Assembly: GCA_021777755.1 (NCBI GenBank)
Contig: JAJYDE010000017.1
Coordinates: 1 to 64,000, forward strand
Direction: 5' to 3'
Length of the DNA: 64,000 nucleotides
Source of the DNA: Deltaproteobacteria bacterium
GTDB lineage: Bacteria; Desulfobacterota; Syntrophobacteria; Syntrophobacterales; Syntrophobacteraceae
How positions within the stretch are numbered: position 1 is the first letter of the stretch; every line of letters begins with the position of its first letter. The position numbers were made by a program, and so were the translations under genes. Positions 1 through 8,402 of the stretch are shown in pieces. The notes beneath the pieces are model-generated. The model had not been told where the DNA came from. It was given only the letters and a program-made list of their open reading frames with translations, and did no database searches.

Positions 1-12
1 CGCCCCTTCCAA

Positions 13-40
13 TAAAAAAAGGCCTCTTTGGTGAGGCCCA
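13..40 (-). terminator. Rho-independent terminator, minus strand
   Basis: Inverted repeat GGCCTC (21-26) / GAGGCC (33-38) with a 6-base loop. On the minus strand it is followed by seven T residues (complement of 14-20). It would end leftward transcripts from the transposase remnant or mrr. Confidence 0.6.
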
Positions 41-106
41 TTTATTCCGATAACATCTGCCTGCCTGTCAATCTATTCTGAAAAAATACCCCCTCATCCT
101 GGCCGT

Positions 107-371
107 TTATTTTGACTCCCTACAACCGCTCAACAAACGGCGCATAGCTGTGGCGACGGGAACATCGCCGGTTTTAACCAAAAGATGGAAATGATTTGGG
201 AGGGAGCGCCGAAGCGTAGCACTTTGTTTTGCTTTGAGTGAGAATCTTACTAAGGCGGCTCAAGAAATCATCGCGATCATCATCATCGCAGAAAATCTTC
301 CCGCGCTAAATGCCGCGAGCAATAATGTGGTGTAACGCTCCAGGCGCATCTATTCGGGATTGTCTTGGCAT
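107..371 (-). pseudogene. Decayed IS200/REP-associated (Y1-type) transposase
   Basis: Starting from the ATG at 371-369, the minus strand reads MPRQSRIDAPGALHHIIARG, the usual N-terminus of REP-associated/IS200-like tyrosine transposases. An in-frame TAG follows directly. Further on a one-base insertion shifts the frame just before the conserved metal-binding His motif, which reads NHFHLLVKTGDVPVATAMRR in the new frame. A stop at 107-109 then cuts the gene to under half the family's length. The element is dead and no flanking repeats were recognised. Its identity rests on these two motif blocks in the right order. Confidence 0.75.
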
Positions 372-500
372 AATGGCCTTTTATCATTTTGGAACTGCCA
401 AATAAATATAAAATATAAAGGGCGTACCCTATTCAACATAGTTAATTATTTTCCGGAATTTAAGGTTTTGGATAATAAGAGTACTTCTGCTATTTCGGAC

Positions 501-1415
501 TCAAATCTCCGAAAAATAATCCGAGTCAATGCGTTTCAGTTCATAGGTGGCCGTGGTTGACACTCCGACATTGTGGTCAATCATGAACTGAGCGAGGGTT
601 TCGCCGTTTATGAGGACAACTTTCAGTTCGATCCTGGCTGCATAATCTTTTGCATCGTCTGTGAAGTCCGACGTTGTAATAAAGACGCCCTTCCGCGCCT
701 TCTGTCCTGTCAGTGCGCCAACAAACCTCTGAATCTCGGGCCTTCCAACGGTGCTGTCCCATCGTTTAGCCTGGATATAGATCGCATCCAGCCCGAGCCT
801 GTCTTCTTTGATGATTCCGTCGATACCGCCATCACCGGCTCTACCGATGGCTCTTCCGGCATCCAGTCGCGTGCCGCCGTACCCCATACCTAAGAGCACA
901 TCGACCACCAGTCGCTCGAAGAATGCAGGGGGGCAGGTCTTGAGTCTTTGGAGCAACTCAGACGCCAGGTCGTCACGAATTTTCTCATAAGCAACTTCGA
1001 GTGTTTCTTCAGGCGTCCGCTCGTTTCCTATGTCATCCGAACCGGAAACCTGCTCCGCTTCCTTAGATCGTTTACGACTTCGGAAGGCTTTGAATTCCTC
1101 GAACTGGCTTAAGAAATCGACGTTGATGCTTTGGGGCTTCGCGGCAAGGACTTCCTGCCCCCGAACTGTTATCCTGTTAAAGCCTCTCCGGGTGGGTTCG
1201 ATTAAACACGCATGCTTCAAATAAGTTCTCGCCCATCCGACCCGGTTCGAGAATAGAGCCTGCTGACCGCTTGGGAGCATTTGTTGGCGTTCTTCCTCTG
1301 TCAGTTTGTAAAAAGAGACAAGCGCTTCGACGGATTCGGAGAAGGCATGTTCATTGCCATCGCCGTAGAAACGAAGCAACGGCAACATAATTGCCTGATA
1401 ATCAGGGACTGCCAT
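501..1415 (-). CDS. mrr: Mrr-type restriction endonuclease
   Basis: 304 residues. The N-terminal half matches the winged-helix Mrr_N region (begins MAVPDYQAIMLPLLRF, ending near the 'RGFNRITVRGQEVL' segment). The C-terminal half, about 155-285, is the PD-(D/E)XK-like Mrr catalytic domain, with 'GDGGIDGII' supplying the Asp and 'YIQAKRW' the QxK motif. Family members cut modified (methylated) foreign DNA and act without a partner methylase, which fits the absence of methyltransferase or specificity genes here. It stands alone between a dead transposase and a dead secreted-protein gene, a typical accessory setting. The gene looks full length. Confidence 0.88.
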   Translation of the reverse strand: MAVPDYQAIMLPLLRFYGDGNEHAFSESVEALVSFYKLTEEERQQMLPSGQQALFSNRVGWARTYLKHACLIEPTRRGFNRITVRGQEVLAAKPQSINVDFLSQFEEFKAFRSRKRSKEAEQVSGSDDIGNERTPEETLEVAYEKIRDDLASELLQRLKTCPPAFFERLVVDVLLGMGYGGTRLDAGRAIGRAGDGGIDGIIKEDRLGLDAIYIQAKRWDSTVGRPEIQRFVGALTGQKARKGVFITTSDFTDDAKDYAARIELKVVLINGETLAQFMIDHNVGVSTTATYELKRIDSDYFSEI

Positions 1416-1697
1416 GACGACGCTCCATGAGGCATAGTTGTCCGGGGGAAATTAAGGTAATGTAATCTATCGCAATTCCATCGAACTCGCGAGCCTTATT
1501 TGCCAAAAGACGTTGGGGCTAAATTCTGGCCTTTCGGGGCGACGAAGATGATCCCCCCTCCGGGAACCACAGCCTGCCGGTTAATGCCTGAGAGAAAGGG
1601 TTCTCCGGTTCAGATAAAGAATTATCGTCCTTGCCTTTTAACCCCGAAACTCCTGTTTGAACGCATCGGCTTCGGAGACGAACCTGGCGAACTCGGC

Positions 1698-2259
1698 TTA
1701 ATCGGATTTTCGCTTTTTCAGGTCATCGAGTTCTTGCCGGGTTTCCTTCAGCTTCTGTTCAAGCCCCTTTATTTCGGTTAAAGAGATGTCCGCGCCCGCG
1801 GTTCCGGTCGGCCAGAACCTCAAGAGAGTGTTTTGAACGGCCAGCCATACCCCGCCGTCGAGCGGATCCACGACAAGCCTTCGACCACCCTGCCGCGTCT
1901 TCGTGTTCCTGATCCCCTTCATGCTGGCGCCCGTCGTCATCGCCGGGAAGCGTAACGGAAAAAACCGTCTTGCCGTCGAAACCGATGCGGAAAAGCCTCC
2001 CGCAACAACAAGCTCAAACCGTTATGCGGGCATTGGCGACCGCATTCGCCCGCACGTCCTCAATGCCGGCCGTCTGGCACGACAGGCTCCCGTAAGAGGC
2101 CGAAAGCTCAGCCAGTCCGCCGTCTCCTCCATGCCACAGCGCGCTCCACGTATCGGCGCTCGATGTCCCCGCAACCAGCCTCACAAATCTCGGCCCGAGC
2201 AGGACCGGCAGAAGAACGAAAATGGTTGTTGCAAACCCCGCCGACCTTTTTACCGCCAT
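1698..2259 (-). pseudogene. Broken secreted beta-propeller-like protein
   Basis: From ATG 2259 the minus strand encodes a hydrophobic, signal-like N-terminus (MAVKRSAGFATTIFVLLPV...) and then 'ALWHGGDGGLAEL', ending at a TGA near 2014. The same frame continues past the stop with 'LFRIGFDGKTVFSVTLPG', and after a frameshift 'LVVDPLDGGVWLAVQNTLLRFWPTG' follows (to 1698), finishing in a Lys/Glu-rich coiled-coil-like tail. These short blade-like segments resemble NHL/SMP-30-type propellers. At least one stop and one frameshift separate them. Fragments of similar composition extend toward 1500 with further stops. The family assignment is tentative; the broken state is well supported. Confidence 0.45.
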
Positions 2260-3244
2260 GACTTCCCCCCCGGGAGCCAATCATTTTTTCCCGGAATTTA
2301 ATCCCCGATGCTTTGAACTTTTACGGAAATGAGCCGGGCAGGGTGCGAATATTTCGGCCCGCCTCACCGCTTGCCTGAAAAATTGATTGAATACCGGCAG
2401 ATCATCATGGAAAAAAACGGCATCGGGTATGCGCATGCCGAACGTATTTTCCGGTTTTTCGAGCGTCTGCACGGCAGCGGCCCTTATGAAGGCACGGCAA
2501 TGGACCTTGCCGCATCCACATATCGACCCGCCATTTTCCCTTTCTGCTTGCCGTTTCCATTGCCGCCCCTATTTGCCGCTTCAGAGTGCCGCTTTGCGGC
2601 TCGAAACCCCTTTGTGATATGAAACCCGACGGGATATTCCTCCGTTGTCGCCCGCTCGGGCCTTTAGGCCTGCGGACCCGATGACAAGGGTTCTTTGAAA
2701 ACTGAATGATCGCTCAACTCATCCAGCCTACATAGGCAAATTCTTGCCGTGAGGACCCCGGATGTGTCGGCCTGCGCCTCGCACCACAACAGGGCGCGCA
2801 CCCGGCGCGTTCCAACCCGCGATTTTCATCCGCCCCCCGTTTCTATCGCCTATTTACGCGCTTCGAGCTTTGCCTTCGCTTTTCGCACTTTTTTCTCTCG
2901 CTGTTCCCATGCTGTTACCTGTGCTGTTACCTGTGCTGTTACCTATGCTGTTACCTATGCTGTTATCCATGCTGTTCCCGTGCTGTTATCCATGCTGTTA
3001 TTTTTTACCCAAAAACGCTCGAATATGCGTTAAATCGGCATGATAGAAAAATGGCCGAAAAAAAGTTTTTCAATTTCAGCAACGAGGTTGTCGCCGGATC
3101 GGACATAATCGCAAAAGCGGGGATACATCATCTTCGATGAATTTCATCCGTTTGCCCTGGATTGGCGCCCCGGTGATTTACAGCTTCAAACCTCAATCTT
3201 AGTTTGGTATGACATCAAAGTGGCAAAGAAATAAGGAAATCCGA
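2260..3244. other. Gene-poor stretch, nearly 1 kb
   Basis: No reading frame here has a convincing start, RBS and protein-like composition. The main recognisable structure is the 12-bp tandem repeat at 2901-3000. The short ATG frame at 3051-3140 looks protein-like but stops after 29 codons. The stretch probably consists of eroded accessory DNA. Confidence 0.5.
2901..3000. repeat. 12-bp tandem repeat, about 8.5 copies
   Basis: Consecutive copies of CTGTTACCTRTG, starting at 2901, 2912, 2924, 2936, 2948, 2960, 2972, 2983 and a partial one at 2995. Two copies lack one base (11 bp). Variants are CTGTTATCCATG and CTGTTCCCATG. Four central copies differ at only one position, which suggests recent slippage. 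Confidence 0.9.
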
Positions 3245-4963
3245 ATGGAAAAAAGAAATTTCAAAATCGAGACGACCGCGCAGGCATACCTTCAGTTGCT
3301 GAGCGAGCGGGGAATCGAGTATCTTTTCGCCAATGCGGGCACCGATTTCGCCCCGCTTATCGACGCCTTCGCCTATTATGCCGCGATGGGCAAATCCGTG
3401 GTCAAGCCGGTTGCGGTCCCCCACGAAAACGTGGCCGTGGCCATGGCTCACGGTTATTACCTTGCCACCGGAAAACCGCAGGCGGTGATGGTCCACGTCA
3501 ATGTCGGGACCGCCAACGCGTTAAACGGGATCATCAACGCGGCCCGTGACCGGATTCCCATCCTTTTTACCGCCGGACGCACGCCGGTCTTCGAGCGTGG
3601 CCCCCACGGAGCCCGCGACCTTTGCATCCATTGGGCGCAGGAGTCCTTCGACCAGGCCGGCATGGTGCGAGAGTACGTGAAATGGGACTACGAGTTGCGC
3701 GATTTCAGGCAACTGGAGACGGTGGTGGACCGGGCACTGGAGATCGCGATGAGCGAGCCCAGGGGGCCCGTCTATCTGACGCTGCCACGAGAAGTGCTGG
3801 CCCAAAGCCACGATGAGTTCACCATTTCGGCCGCTCCCCGAAGACACATCGGGGGGGCACTGCATCCCGGCCCCGGGGACATCGAGGCCGCGGCCGGGAT
3901 GCTTGCCGCCTCGAAAGCACCCTTGATAATCACTTCTTCGCTTGGCGCGGGGGCCGTCGAGCCCCTTGCCCGCCTTGCCGAAAGTTTTGCGATTCCCGCT
4001 GTGGCGTTTAATCAGCGCACCCTCTGCTTTCCCACAACCAGCCCCATGCACGCCGGATTTTCCCCGACACCCCTTTTGGAGGAGGCCGACACGGTTCTCG
4101 TCGTGGAAAGCGATGTGCCCTGGTATCCGAGCCTGACGAGCCCTTCCGAGGACTGCAAGGTCATTCAACTGGGGATCGACCCGCTCTACTCCAGGTATCC
4201 CGTTCGCAGCTTTCCGCGCGACCTGGCCATTCGCTCCGATGCCGCCACGGCCATCGAGATGCTTCATCAAGCTCTCGCCAGGCGCTGTGCCAACATGGGG
4301 CAGGAGATTGCACAAAGATTTGCCCGAATCGAAACCTTGCACAATACCCTGCGAGCCGGGTGGCGAGGCGAGATGGAAAAGGCTTGCGAAAGCTCCCCCC
4401 TTGATCCGGTCTGGGTCTCGCACTGCATAGGTGCGATAAAGGACGGTGAAACGGTCATTGTAAACGAGTACGATCTGGTGCCGGGCCAAGTGGAATTCGA
4501 TCGGCCAGGCGAGTATTTTGGCGGTAGCACGGCGGGCGGGTTGGGCTGGGGGCTCGGCGCGGCCCTTGGCTTAAAGCTTGCCTTGCCGCACAAAACGGTG
4601 GTGGCCGCGGTCGGGGACGGCAGCTACATGTTCGGAAACCCCACGCCTTTTCACTTCGTATCCCGGGCGCTGGGGCTGCCCACCCTTACCGTTATTTTCA
4701 ACAATCACTGCTGGAACGCGGTGCGCCGCGCCAACAGGCTCCTCTATCCCGAAGGCTGGGCAAAAAAGGCGGGCAATTATCCGCTAACCGACCTGTCTCC
4801 TTCTCCGGATTTCGAGCGGATCGTTTCAGCAAGCGACGGCTACGGTGAGCGGGTCGATAAGCCTTCCGAGGTTTTGCCGGCCCTCGGGCGGGCTTTGCAC
4901 GCGGTGCGGGTGGAAAAGCGCCAGGCCGTGCTGAATATGGTCCTGAAAGCCCCGGCGGATTGA
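3245..4963 (+). CDS. Thiamine diphosphate-dependent enzyme (acetolactate synthase/decarboxylase superfamily)
   Basis: 572 residues from the ATG at 3245, chosen over an upstream ATG at 3209 because AAGGAAA sits just upstream of it. It has the three-domain layout of the POX/ALS/benzoylformate decarboxylase group: an N-terminal PYR domain with the catalytic Glu in 'VPHENVAVAMAHG', a central domain, and a C-terminal PP domain with the Mg-ThDP motif 'GDGSYMFG...NN' near the end. Substrate cannot be read from sequence, since branch members include sulfopyruvate and oxalyl-CoA decarboxylases, carboligases and ALS-like proteins. No regulatory-subunit gene is adjacent, so it is unlikely to be the biosynthetic acetolactate synthase. 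It is followed 41 bp later by a serpin gene. Confidence 0.85.
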   Translation: MEKRNFKIETTAQAYLQLLSERGIEYLFANAGTDFAPLIDAFAYYAAMGKSVVKPVAVPHENVAVAMAHGYYLATGKPQAVMVHVNVGTANALNGIINAARDRIPILFTAGRTPVFERGPHGARDLCIHWAQESFDQAGMVREYVKWDYELRDFRQLETVVDRALEIAMSEPRGPVYLTLPREVLAQSHDEFTISAAPRRHIGGALHPGPGDIEAAAGMLAASKAPLIITSSLGAGAVEPLARLAESFAIPAVAFNQRTLCFPTTSPMHAGFSPTPLLEEADTVLVVESDVPWYPSLTSPSEDCKVIQLGIDPLYSRYPVRSFPRDLAIRSDAATAIEMLHQALARRCANMGQEIAQRFARIETLHNTLRAGWRGEMEKACESSPLDPVWVSHCIGAIKDGETVIVNEYDLVPGQVEFDRPGEYFGGSTAGGLGWGLGAALGLKLALPHKTVVAAVGDGSYMFGNPTPFHFVSRALGLPTLTVIFNNHCWNAVRRANRLLYPEGWAKKAGNYPLTDLSPSPDFERIVSASDGYGERVDKPSEVLPALGRALHAVRVEKRQAVLNMVLKAPAD

Positions 4964-5004
4964 AGACAAGCGAAAAAACCCGAGAAGCCAACGGAGGCGG
5001 GAAA

Positions 5005-6213
5005 ATGAAAAGCGCATTTGCAACTCTGGCGATTACCGTGCTTGCGGCCGTATTGGTCGCGCCCGCGGCCCCGGCCCTTGAGCCCCAGTCTACTCCTTCA
5101 GTTTCTTCGGGCCAAGCCCTTGCGCGGGGCAACAACGCCTTCGCGGCCCGGCTCTACGGTGAACTCGCCCAAAGCAAAGGCAATCTTTTCTTTTCCCCCT
5201 ACAGCGTTTCAACAGCCCTCGGAATGGTCTACACCGGGGCAAGAGGGGATACGGCAACCCAAATCCGCAAGGCGCTTGACTTTGAACTCGATCAGGCCCG
5301 CTTGAACAAAGCCTTCAAGAAGATGAACCAAGATTTGGCTTCTTTTGCCCGCAAGGACAATTTCAAGTTGAATATCGCCGACGGACTTGCCCTGACCGGA
5401 GGCAAAGTGAACAAGGAGTTCGAAGCAGCGCTCGAAGAGGACTACGATGCCCGGATTTTCTCCGGCGGAGCCGGGCGGATAAACGCCTGGGTCCGGCGGA
5501 AAACGGAAGGCAGGATCGATAGGATCATCGACCGGCTCAACCCCGATTCGGCTTGTGTCATCCTCAATGCGATTTACTTCAAGGGGCTGTGGATGTGGCC
5601 CTTTTCAAAAAAGCGCACCCGAAATGAGCCCTTCAACGTCTCTTCGACCAGGCGGGTTACGGCTCCAATGATGTATCGGCGTGACAAGCTGAAAGTGCTG
5701 GATGGAAAAGATTTCCAGGCCGTTTCCATTCCCTACGCGGGGGGCGAACTCTCCATGGCCGTTTTTCTTCCGCGAAAGCCGGACGGGCTTTCCGGCCTGG
5801 AAAAGCGGCTGAACGCGGCAAAGCTCAGCGGATGGCTCGAAAAACTCGATGGCGGGCCGGTCCGGGAAATAGATCTGTACCTGCCGCGATTTACGATGCG
5901 GACGAGCTACGATCTCAAGCCCTCCTTCGTGAAGATGGGCATGACCAAACCCTTCGAGCAAGGCGCCGATTTTTCGGGCATAAAAACGCCTGCGGGCGCT
6001 CTTCGCATAGGCCGGATCAACCACAAAGGGTTCCTGGATGTTAACGAGAAGGGAACGGAAGCCGCCGCGGCCACGGCTATCGAGATGCCGGCGCTCGCCA
6101 TGCGCAGGTATCCCGTTTTTCGGGCCGATCACCCGTTTTTATTTCTCATAAGGGACAACCGAAACTCCCTGATTCTTTTCATGGGCAGGCAAGCCGATCC
6201 GACCAGCAAGTGA
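5005..6213 (+). CDS. Secreted serpin (serine protease inhibitor)
   Basis: 402 residues, starting at ATG 5005, which has GGAGG 8 bases upstream. The N-terminal signal peptide is MKSAFATLAITVLAAVLVAP with a likely AxA-type cleavage site near 'APALE'. The serpin fold follows, with 'GNLFFSPYSVSTALGMVYTGARG' near the N-terminus. The reactive-centre hinge EKGTEAAAAT begins at E348, a match to the consensus of inhibitory serpins, so it should be able to trap proteases. Counting from the hinge with the usual 17-residue spacing places P1 at L364 and P1' at A365, suggesting a chymotrypsin-, elastase- or subtilisin-like target. The strand after the loop (FRADHPFLFLIRDN...ILFMGR) is intact. Bacterial serpins are sporadic. 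Confidence 0.93.
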   Translation: MKSAFATLAITVLAAVLVAPAAPALEPQSTPSVSSGQALARGNNAFAARLYGELAQSKGNLFFSPYSVSTALGMVYTGARGDTATQIRKALDFELDQARLNKAFKKMNQDLASFARKDNFKLNIADGLALTGGKVNKEFEAALEEDYDARIFSGGAGRINAWVRRKTEGRIDRIIDRLNPDSACVILNAIYFKGLWMWPFSKKRTRNEPFNVSSTRRVTAPMMYRRDKLKVLDGKDFQAVSIPYAGGELSMAVFLPRKPDGLSGLEKRLNAAKLSGWLEKLDGGPVREIDLYLPRFTMRTSYDLKPSFVKMGMTKPFEQGADFSGIKTPAGALRIGRINHKGFLDVNEKGTEAAAATAIEMPALAMRRYPVFRADHPFLFLIRDNRNSLILFMGRQADPTSK

Positions 6214-6399
6214 GCCGATAGTTTGTCCGCCAAGAATGCGTCTTCTAAAGCCCATTCCAATTTTTTCCGATAACATGAACGTTTCCGGCTCATCTATTGG
6301 ATTGTTCCGCCCGATCGGATCGGGTATCTTATGCGCCGCCGGGGGCATTGACCGGTTTGCCACGGGTATTTCCAAAAATGACTCCGGGAGACGTACGGA

Positions 6400-6993
6400 T
6401 TGGAAAGAATTCTCCTGCACTGGGTTTCGCAGTACGGATACTTCGGGATTTTCCTCCTGCTCATGTTGGGAATCGTCGGCGTGCCTCTGCCCGATGAAAC
6501 ACTTCTTGTGCTTACGGGATACCTGGTTTTCAAGGGGCGCCTCCAGATGGCCCCGGCTCTTGCCGCGGCCTATTCGGGCAGTTTCTGCGGCATCACGCTG
6601 TCCTACCTTATCGGCCGCAGCGGAGGGTACTACCTGATCCACACCTACGGGCACAAGGTGGGCATGACCGCGGAAAAACTCGAGCAGGCAGGCCTTTGGC
6701 TGGACCGTACCGGAAAATGGGCACTGGCCATCGGATATTTTATTCCGGGCGTAAGACACCTGACCGCTCTGACCGCGGGAGCGGGCGGCATGAAGTACCC
6801 CGTTTTCGCCACCTTCGCCTATGCCGGGGGAGTGCTCTGGGTTGCCAGTTTCATCACGGCGGGCTATTTTTTCGAAAAAGAATGGATCGGCTCATCCGAC
6901 TCCATTCACCGGTGGGTTTTTATCGCGGGCGGCGCGATCGCCTGTTTTCTGCTCCTGTACTATCTCACCATCCGCGGGCGCGGGAAAAATTGA
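6400..6993 (+). CDS. DedA family membrane protein
   Basis: 197 residues from a TTG start at 6400 with CGGGAG upstream. The sequence carries the family's re-entrant motifs: 'GIVGVPLPDETLLVLTGYL' near the N-terminus and the conserved 'GYFIPGVRHLTALTAGAGGM' in the middle, followed by a Gly-rich helix and a final transmembrane helix ending in RGRGKN. DedA/SNARE-associated proteins are inner-membrane proteins linked to lipid-carrier (undecaprenyl phosphate or phosphatidylethanolamine) flipping and to membrane potential. The role of this paralogue is unknown. It stands alone. Confidence 0.88.
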   Translation: MERILLHWVSQYGYFGIFLLLMLGIVGVPLPDETLLVLTGYLVFKGRLQMAPALAAAYSGSFCGITLSYLIGRSGGYYLIHTYGHKVGMTAEKLEQAGLWLDRTGKWALAIGYFIPGVRHLTALTAGAGGMKYPVFATFAYAGGVLWVASFITAGYFFEKEWIGSSDSIHRWVFIAGGAIACFLLLYYLTIRGRGKN

Positions 6994-7042
6994 ACAATCA
7001 ATGCCCAATGCGCAACATCGGACAACGAGTGGCTGAATTGTT

Positions 7043-7070
7043 TTGACAACGATTCCGGTTCTGATAATAG
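7043..7070 (+). promoter_or_regulatory. Probable sigma-70 promoter for the ECF module
   Basis: TTGACA at 7043-7048 and TAATAG at 7065-7070 with a 16-bp spacer, about 40 bp before the S-component ATG. The leader is too short for a thiamine or cobalamin riboswitch, and none was seen. Confidence 0.45.
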
Positions 7071-7110
7071 AGACATAGCGCTTTCACCCGCAGCCGCCAA
7101 GGATGAGACA

Positions 7111-7695
7111 ATGAGAGCCAGCCCTTTCAAGATATCATTCATTGCATTTTGTGCCGCTCTGAATGTCGGAGTTTCCTCCCTCGTTCATCTGTTGAAATTA
7201 CCGATCTATCTCGACTCGGTCGGCACCATCCTGGCCTCCGTTTTGATCGGCCCATTGGAAGGAGCCGCCGCGGGCGTGCTGGCATTGCTCATAATCAGCC
7301 TCACCGTCGTGCCAACAGCGATTGCCTATTGCGCTACGGCCATCGCAATAGCCTTTTGCAGCTCATTTTTTACCAGATTCAAGTACCTGGCCACGATGCG
7401 GGCTTCCATCCTGGGCGGGGTTTTGCTGGGAGTCATCGCCGCGCTGCTCTCGGTTCCCGTGACCGTCTATGTCTTTCATGGGGCTTCCTTGGTCGGGGCG
7501 GACGTTGTGACGGCTTTTTTCCACCGGGTTACCGATCGCTCACTGCTCGAAAGCGTATTCTTGGGAGGCTTGTCCACGGACTCCATCGATAAAGTGGCGA
7601 CATCACTGTTATGCTTTTTCCTGATCAAGGCCATGCCCGTAAGGCTCACAAGCCACTTCGCCGGCGCCAGGATATTGTCGGTAAAACCGGAGTAG
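7111..7695 (+). CDS. ECF transporter substrate-binding membrane subunit (S component)
   Basis: 194 residues, about six hydrophobic segments and no signal peptide. The segment 'LLKLPIYLDSVGTILASVLIGPLEGAAAGVLALLI' is characteristic of ECF S components, where the helix-1/loop region binds the vitamin-like ligand and small-residue (AxxxA-like) motifs contact the T subunit. The RBS AAGGA lies 8 bases from the ATG. The T subunit follows after 5 bp and the ATPases after that, so this is a dedicated group I-type importer. The substrate cannot be assigned from sequence; likely classes are vitamins, precursors or nucleobase-like molecules. Confidence 0.82.
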   Translation: MRASPFKISFIAFCAALNVGVSSLVHLLKLPIYLDSVGTILASVLIGPLEGAAAGVLALLIISLTVVPTAIAYCATAIAIAFCSSFFTRFKYLATMRASILGGVLLGVIAALLSVPVTVYVFHGASLVGADVVTAFFHRVTDRSLLESVFLGGLSTDSIDKVATSLLCFFLIKAMPVRLTSHFAGARILSVKPE

Positions 7696-7700
7696 AACTC

Positions 7701-8402
7701 ATGCATCCGGCCGCTCGAATCATGCTGGCTTTCTGTTTTGTTTTGGCCGCCTTGAATGCCAAGGCGCCGGTAAATTACAGCATTGCGGGTCTGGGAATTC
7801 TCTATTCGTTTTCCATCAAGAGCCGAAGCGGCTTTAATCCAGCCAAAATTTTCGCCAAGATGCTCCTCTTCGGGATAGTGATACTTTTTCTCATGCACGG
7901 GCTGAATTTTCACACCCGCGCACTCAGCACGAAGGGCCTGCGGGTTGTCGCGGACGGGGCGTTGCGGTTTGCCTCCGTATTCGCCGCTACCTTGTGGCTC
8001 GTCAAAGGCACGACCAAAGAAGAGCTCTATGCTCTAATGCTCTCTGTCAGGATGCCGATAGCGGCCATCCTGGTTGTTTTTCGCGCAATCTGGTTTCTTC
8101 CCCACATTTTCAAAAGAGTCCGGGATGTACTCCTGGCTCATCGGCTAAGGGGGCTCGATTCGTCCAATTTTTTCAGACGCTGCCTGGCGCTTGCCCCGGC
8201 GCTCCATGCGATTTTTGCCTCAATGGTCCTGGAAATCTGTGAAAGCTCGGTCGTGATGGTTTCAAAAGGCATCTGGATAGGAGGACCCAAATCCTCTTCT
8301 CTCCAATTACGGTGGTCATGCAGGGATTGGATAGCCGCGGGAGCGGCCGGCCTGGTTATCGTCATTTTGTTATTCAAGGGAACTCATCTTGCTCGAGGCT
8401 GA
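7701..8402 (+). CDS. ecfT: ECF transporter T component (EcfT/CbiQ family)
   Basis: 233 residues beginning at ATG 7701, immediately after the S-component stop. The N-terminal half has several transmembrane helices. The central segment 'MPIAAILVVFRAIWFLPHIFKRVRDVLLAHRLRGLDSS' matches the coupling-helix region of EcfT, with the Arg-Gly motif here written HRLRG. The last helix (AAGAAGLVIVILLFKG) ends in a 14-bp overlap with the ATPase gene. It transmits ATP-driven movement from the ATPases to the S subunit. A dedicated T gene next to S and A genes marks a group I ECF system. Confidence 0.87.
   Translation: MHPAARIMLAFCFVLAALNAKAPVNYSIAGLGILYSFSIKSRSGFNPAKIFAKMLLFGIVILFLMHGLNFHTRALSTKGLRVVADGALRFASVFAATLWLVKGTTKEELYALMLSVRMPIAAILVVFRAIWFLPHIFKRVRDVLLAHRLRGLDSSNFFRRCLALAPALHAIFASMVLEICESSVVMVSKGIWIGGPKSSSLQLRWSCRDWIAAGAAGLVIVILLFKGTHLARG

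Noticed and set aside
2010-2016. Selenocysteine at the TGA in the broken propeller gene
   Set aside because: A frameshift and other stops follow, and the surrounding segment has no family Cys at this place.
2329-3043. Open frames between the broken propeller gene and the ThDP enzyme
   Set aside because: Low-complexity Pro/Arg/Ser or repeat-encoded sequence without RBS; part of the long one only reflects the 12-bp repeat.
3051-3230. MAEKKFFNFSNEVVAG... frame that stops after 29 codons and continues in another frame
   Set aside because: Protein-like, but no RBS, one shift needed, and no recognisable family; may be a relic.
3521-4489. 322-codon minus-strand frame inside the ThDP enzyme gene
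   Set aside because: Antisense shadow of a gene with clear ThDP motifs.
7071-7110. Riboswitch ahead of the ECF module
   Set aside because: The leader is too short and lacks thiamine, cobalamin or other aptamer signatures.
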